A program made the translations under genes and the position numbers. This document shows positions 60,493 to 64,000 of a DNA stretch of 64,000 nucleotides, in pieces. Source of the DNA: an uncultured Oscillospiraceae bacterium (GTDB lineage: Bacteria; Bacillota; Clostridia; Oscillospirales; Oscillospiraceae). The DNA lies in assembly GCA_934655875.1 (NCBI GenBank), contig CAKUHB010000010.1, forward strand, positions 13,800 to 77,799, written 5' to 3'. Below the pieces are notes generated by a model. That model made no database searches, was not told the DNA's origin, and worked only from the letters and a program-made list of their open reading frames with translations. Positions within the stretch are counted from its first letter, which is position 1. Each line of letters begins with the position of its first letter.

Positions 60493-60636
60493 GTAATTGA
60501 GATTTGTGCATACCGCTTGTGGCACGACAGCCGCAGCGTTCGGAGTATTCCGACTTGCACACGCATTGTCAGGCTTTTACGATTTCCGGTAGAATTGCCA
60601 TGTCCGCAGGACAGACTTCTGCCGGATTTCTTTTTT
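60493..60636 (+). ncRNA. candidate structured small RNA of the integrative element
   Basis: A promoter at 60458-60486 and a strong terminator at 60585-60636 define an RNA of about 140-145 bases without a convincing gene. A three-way junction can be drawn: P1 TGTGCA/TGCACA (60505-60510, 60556-60561), P2 CGC-TGTGGC/GCCGCA-GCG (60514-60538, one bulge, one G-U) and P3 TCGGA/TCCGA (60540-60553). The terminator has outer TCCGG-AGAA/TTCT-CCGGA, inner TGTCC/GGACA and a T-run. I cannot match it to a known RNA family. Confidence 0.5.
60585..60636 (+). terminator. rho-independent terminator of the candidate RNA
   Basis: Outer stem TCCGG-T-AGAA/TTCT-G-CCGGA with inner hairpin TGTCC-GCA-GGACA, followed by TTTCTTTTTT. 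Confidence 0.75.
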
Positions 60637-60766
60637 GGGCGCAACGCCCACAGATTGCGGGAATGACCGCGACGCAGAAAAACTGCGCCGCCGAGCGTTC
60701 CTGTTATTTTTTTGCCCAAATGCCGAAAGGCTTTGAGGATATTTTTTTGAGAAAGGCGGAAACAAA

Positions 60767-60913
60767 ATGAAAACAAGAAAGAAATGGCGTCCCGGAGGAC
60801 GGCAGCGGCAGTCTGCGGCGTATCATCGCAAAGCGGTTCATGAACGGAAGCGTGTGGTACGACTGCGGGTATGGAAGAAGGGAGAAAAGAATGGTGTTGT
60901 GGCTGAAGTATAA
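60767..60913 (+). CDS. small basic protein, unknown
   Basis: A 48-aa very basic product (MKTRKKWRPGGRQRQ..., about 17 Lys/Arg plus His) with AGGCGGAAAC before ATG 60767. Its end overlaps the YqaJ-type gene start by 23 bases. Could be a nucleic-acid-binding accessory or a translational leader of the next gene. Similar tiny basic proteins are common in this kind of element; coding status is probable, not certain. Confidence 0.45.
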   Translation: MKTRKKWRPGGRQRQSAAYHRKAVHERKRVVRLRVWKKGEKNGVVAEV

Positions 60914-61940
60914 GCCGCAGGAGCTGGTAGACACAAGCAGCCTGAGCAACGAAGAATGGCTGTCCTACCGGCGGCGGGGCATCGGCGGCAGCGACGCTGC
61001 GGCGATCCTCGGCATTTCGCCATGGCGGACAGCGCGGGACCTGTACTACGATAAGCTGAACGTCGTAAAGGCGGACATGGCTGAAAACTGGGTCGCGCTG
61101 GAGATGGGGCATCTGCTGGAAGACTTGGTCGCACGGATCTTCGCAAAGAAAACCGGCCTGCGCATCTTTCAGCGGAAGGTCATGTTTCAACACCCGCTGT
61201 ATCCGTGGATGCTGGCAGATCTGGACTACCTTGTGGAGCTTCCGGACGGCAGCAATGCCATTTTGGAGATCAAGACGACAAATTATAATGCCCGAGAGAA
61301 CTGGTGGTACAACGGAGAGGAGATCGTTCCGGTGTATTACGAATCTCAGGGACGGCATTATATGTCGGTCATGAATCTGGACAGGGTCTACTTCTGCTGC
61401 CTGTATGGAAACAACGAAGACGAGGTCATCATCCGGCATCTGGACCGGGATTATGCCTATGAGTCGGAGCTGATCGCGCTGGAAGATGCGTTCTGGAACG
61501 ACCATGTGCAGAAGCAATGCCCGCCGGACTATACGGAAAGCGGCGACCTTATCCTGCAAAGCCTGCAGCGATGGAAGGGCATTGACCGAAAAGACCTGCC
61601 GCCGGCAGCGTTCGGCGCACCGCAGGTCACGCAGATCCACCGGTATCTGCAGCTTCAGGAGCAGAAGAATGTACTTGCAAAACAGGTCACACAGTTGGAC
61701 GCGCAGATGCAGCAGCTCAAGGGCTTGCTGGTCAGCGAACTGGACGGAAAGGATTCTGCAACCTGTGTGGACGGCGGACAATGCTACGTAATTTCCTACA
61801 ATCCCATCCGCAGACAGGGAATTTCCAAGGACAACATGATCCGCTTGCGGGAGGTATATCCGGAGATCTACGAGCAGTTTGTGGAAACGTCGGAGGCCAG
61901 ACGGTTCAGCATCAAAATCGCGGCACAGCCCGCCGCATAG
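60891..61940 (+). CDS. YqaJ family recombination nuclease
   Basis: A 349-aa protein with the YqaJ/lambda exonuclease-like PD-(D/E)XK nuclease: GIGGSDAAAILGISPW (residues about 30-45), GHLLEDLVARIFAKKTG with conserved Glu, ADLDYLVELPDGS and the LEIKTTN motif. C-terminal coiled region (QEQKNVLAKQVTQLDAQMQQL) and a tail domain. In phages such enzymes pair with a RecT-like annealase to recombine DNA ends. ATG 60891 follows GGGAG. Followed by the RecD2-like helicase 15 bases on. Confidence 0.88.
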   Translation: MVLWLKYKPQELVDTSSLSNEEWLSYRRRGIGGSDAAAILGISPWRTARDLYYDKLNVVKADMAENWVALEMGHLLEDLVARIFAKKTGLRIFQRKVMFQHPLYPWMLADLDYLVELPDGSNAILEIKTTNYNARENWWYNGEEIVPVYYESQGRHYMSVMNLDRVYFCCLYGNNEDEVIIRHLDRDYAYESELIALEDAFWNDHVQKQCPPDYTESGDLILQSLQRWKGIDRKDLPPAAFGAPQVTQIHRYLQLQEQKNVLAKQVTQLDAQMQQLKGLLVSELDGKDSATCVDGGQCYVISYNPIRRQGISKDNMIRLREVYPEIYEQFVETSEARRFSIKIAAQPAA

Positions 61941-61955
61941 TGAGGTGAAAAACGA

Positions 61956-64000
61956 ATGATTGCAGTCTATGACAAGCTCATCTACTTCAATGAAGCCAGC
62001 AAATACACCATTCTCCGGATGCGCACAGATGATCCGTCTGTGCCGGAAGAAGCCCGTTCCCAATATACGTTCCGTGACCGGATGCTTCGGTTCACCGCTG
62101 TCGGCTATGGACTGCCGCAGACGGATTCCGTCAAGCTGGAGATCGAGGGCGACTGGAAAGAGGGCAAGTACGGCCTGCAGCTCCATGTAGAGCACTGGCA
62201 CGAGCTTGTGCCGCCGACAACGGAAGGGCTTCTGAGTTATCTTTCATCGGGCCTGCTCAAAGGCATTGGAGAAAGCACAGCCAGAAGCATTGTCCAGCGG
62301 TTCGGCACAGACGCGCTCGATGTGCTGGAATACCACCCGGAGAAGCTGCTGGAGATCCGCGGCATTACGGAGCAAAAGCTGGAGGAGATCAAGACGTGCT
62401 ACGCGGAAAGCCGCGCCATACGGGATATTATGGAGCTGCTGACGCCGTTTCAGGTCACGCCAGTGACAGCGATGAAGATCTATCAGCACTTCGGCCCGGC
62501 CTGCACGGACATTCTGCGGAAAAGTCCGTTCCGGCTCTGCGAAATATCCGGGTTTGGATTCAGGCGCGTCGATACGATCATCCGCAAGTCCGGCGGCGAT
62601 CCGCACGATCCGATCCGTATCCACGGCGCGATGATCTGCGCACTGGAAAACGCGCGGCAGCATGGGCATCTGTATCTGGAGGCCAACGCCTTGATCACAG
62701 AATCCCTGCAATTTCTCAACGAGCCGATCCCACTTCCCCAGATGCAGGTCAGGTGTGCAGAGGTAGAGCAGAAACTGCAGCAGATGGCAGAAGACAACGA
62801 GATCGTTTCCGACGGCGGGCGGCTGTATCTTCCGCATATTTTCATGCAGGAGGTAGAGACTGCGGCAAAGGCGGCAGCCATGCTCATGGAACACACGGCA
62901 AAAATTGACGTGACGCTCCCGCTGGAACAGGTCAAGCAAAAACTGGGCCTGCACTTAACAAAGCGGCAGAGCCGCGGCGTTGAGGTGGCGATGGAGCGAA
63001 ACCTTTCCATTATCACCGGCGGCCCCGGTACCGGCAAGACGACGGTGCTGAAAGCCATCATCGAGGTCTACCGGATTCTGCATCCCAAAAACCGCATTGT
63101 TCTCGCCGCACCGACCGGCAAGGCCAGCCGACGCATGGCACAGAGTACCGGTATGCTGGAGGCTCTAACGCTGCACAGTCTGCTTGGCTTGCAGGGCGAT
63201 TTTTGCAGCAAGGACAAGCAGGATAAGCCGCTGCAAGTTGATTTTCTGATCGTGGATGAGGCGTCCATGGTGGATATGTGGCTGGCGCATCAGCTGTTTA
63301 CGCGCTTACAGAAGGACACGAAACTCCTGCTGTTGGGCGACGTCGATCAGCTGGAGAGCGTCGGCGCGGGCAATGTGTTCGCGGAGCTGATTGGAAGCGG
63401 CATCGTACCGGTGACGGTTCTCGATGAGATCTTCCGGCAATCCAAGGACAGCCTGATCGCCTACAATGCCAAATTCATCAACGAGGAAAACAGCAGCCTG
63501 TTCTATGGTCCGGATTTTCAGTTCGTCAAGGCAGAAAATCAGGAGGAAGCCGCGGTGCAGATTCAGGCACTCTATCTGCGGGAATTGCAGGATACGTCCA
63601 TCGGACAGCTTCAGATCATCTCGCCCTATCGGACGGACGGAGAAGCGTCCTCCAACGGACTGAACGTGCTGATTCGCGAGACGGTCAATCCGCATACGGA
63701 AAAAATTCCGGAGCTGGCGTTCGGAGAGCGTATCTTTCGCCTGCACGACCGCGTGATGCAGACTAAAAATAATTACAGTCTGGAAGGTTATGATTCCGCG
63801 TGCGGGCAAAAGTTCAAGGGTGTGTTCAACGGCGACATCGGGAGCATCTGCAAGATCCTACCCGACAAGCTGTGCGTGGATTTTGATGGGCGCATCGTGG
63901 AGTATTCCAAAACGCAGCTCGGCGATCTGGAACTGGCGTATGCCATTACGATCCACAAATCCATGGGTTCGGAGTACGAAACGGTCATCATCCCCATGTT
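61956..64000 (+). CDS. recD2: RecD2-like SF1 DNA helicase, 3' end outside window
   Basis: A partial frame of about 681 codons from ATG 61956, preceded by GTGAGGTG. N-terminal region with helix-hairpin-helix elements (LKGIGESTARSIVQRFG, LEIRGITEQKLEEI), then the helicase core: Walker A GGPGTGKTT (about residue 352), AAPTGKASRRM, Walker B VDEASMVD, LLGDVDQLESVGAGNV, DEIFRQ, and the late motif ITIHKSMGSEYETV with a characteristic Ser-Met variation of IHKSQG. 5'-3' helicase activity expected. Runs off the right edge. Confidence 0.9.
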   Translation, partial: MIAVYDKLIYFNEASKYTILRMRTDDPSVPEEARSQYTFRDRMLRFTAVGYGLPQTDSVKLEIEGDWKEGKYGLQLHVEHWHELVPPTTEGLLSYLSSGLLKGIGESTARSIVQRFGTDALDVLEYHPEKLLEIRGITEQKLEEIKTCYAESRAIRDIMELLTPFQVTPVTAMKIYQHFGPACTDILRKSPFRLCEISGFGFRRVDTIIRKSGGDPHDPIRIHGAMICALENARQHGHLYLEANALITESLQFLNEPIPLPQMQVRCAEVEQKLQQMAEDNEIVSDGGRLYLPHIFMQEVETAAKAAAMLMEHTAKIDVTLPLEQVKQKLGLHLTKRQSRGVEVAMERNLSIITGGPGTGKTTVLKAIIEVYRILHPKNRIVLAAPTGKASRRMAQSTGMLEALTLHSLLGLQGDFCSKDKQDKPLQVDFLIVDEASMVDMWLAHQLFTRLQKDTKLLLLGDVDQLESVGAGNVFAELIGSGIVPVTVLDEIFRQSKDSLIAYNAKFINEENSSLFYGPDFQFVKAENQEEAAVQIQALYLRELQDTSIGQLQIISPYRTDGEASSNGLNVLIRETVNPHTEKIPELAFGERIFRLHDRVMQTKNNYSLEGYDSACGQKFKGVFNGDIGSICKILPDKLCVDFDGRIVEYSKTQLGDLELAYAITIHKSMGSEYETVIIPM

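Noticed and set aside
60504..60770. 88-codon frame over the candidate RNA
   Set aside because: No ribosome site, starts inside P1 and crosses the terminator hairpin; only its last 35 codons might be real.
1..64000. CRISPR array, rRNA operon or transposase gene
   Set aside because: No regularly spaced repeats, rRNA-like sequence or transposase motif was seen; the only large repeats are the two mosaic copies.

Overview
The window looks like chromosome of a GC-rich, anaerobic gut Firmicute, most likely of the Oscillospirales (Clostridium cluster IV). The reasons are the many extracytoplasmic binding-protein ABC sugar transporters, the spoVB-mazG-hup order, AGGAGG ribosome sites, HemZ, Rel/RecJ, and a mosaic hairpin repeat of a kind I associate with that group. 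The placement is inference from gene content; no 16S gene is present.

Layout. (1) 1-9648 is a sialic-acid locus: a secreted sialidase (cut by the window edge), a YjhC/NanOx-type oxidoreductase that implies use of 2,7-anhydro-Neu5Ac, a three-gene ABC importer, an AraC regulator, an acetylesterase, an RpiR regulator and a YhcH (anomerase-like) protein. (2) 9859-11769 is a scar holding an XRE regulator, a broken S1-like gene and a fragment of a phage tape-measure gene. (3) 11881-14057 is a MATE efflux pump with a divergent MerR regulator and a textbook 19-bp-spacer MerR promoter. (4) 14382-33026 is a large carbohydrate locus: ABC importer, GH4 alpha-galactosidase-like enzyme, two sister AraC regulators, mutarotase, SDR, isomerase-kinase-aldolase triad, aldehyde dehydrogenase, an enolase-like protein lacking phosphate-binding residues, glycerate 2-kinase, aldo/keto reductase, KDPG/KDGal-type aldolase and an Ldh-family dehydrogenase. 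Together they would fit oxidation of a hexose (possibly galactose) to a sugar acid, dehydration, retro-aldol cleavage to pyruvate plus glyceraldehyde, and glycerate to 2-phosphoglycerate. (5) 33078-38597 is a second, IclR-controlled catabolic operon (DapA-family lyase, Ldh-family dehydrogenase, SDR, AllA-like cupin) followed by malic enzyme. (6) 38711-41867 holds LUD, VOC, Crp/Fnr, zinc-ribbon and ferredoxin-type genes.

(7) 41868-56176 is core genome: cupin, rlmH, rpsF-ssb-rpsR, hup, mazG, spoVB-like flippase, an amidohydrolase, hemZ, an MBL hydrolase, dtd, rel and recJ. It is bracketed internally by two inverted copies of a 460-bp mosaic hairpin repeat (42074-42530 and 51488-51947). (8) 56392-57734 holds a membrane-anchored phosphoesterase and a small zinc-ribbon membrane protein. 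(9) A tRNA-Ser(CGA) at 58034-58121 is the probable attachment site of an integrative element that runs off the right edge: tyrosine integrase, excisionase-like protein, small unknown proteins, a candidate structured RNA with its own promoter and terminator (about 60493-60636), a YqaJ-type recombination nuclease and a RecD2-like helicase.

The most promising unexplained items are the enolase-like protein at 20980-22290, the candidate RNA at 60493-60636, and the mosaic repeats whose hairpin stem shows a compensatory base-pair change between copies.
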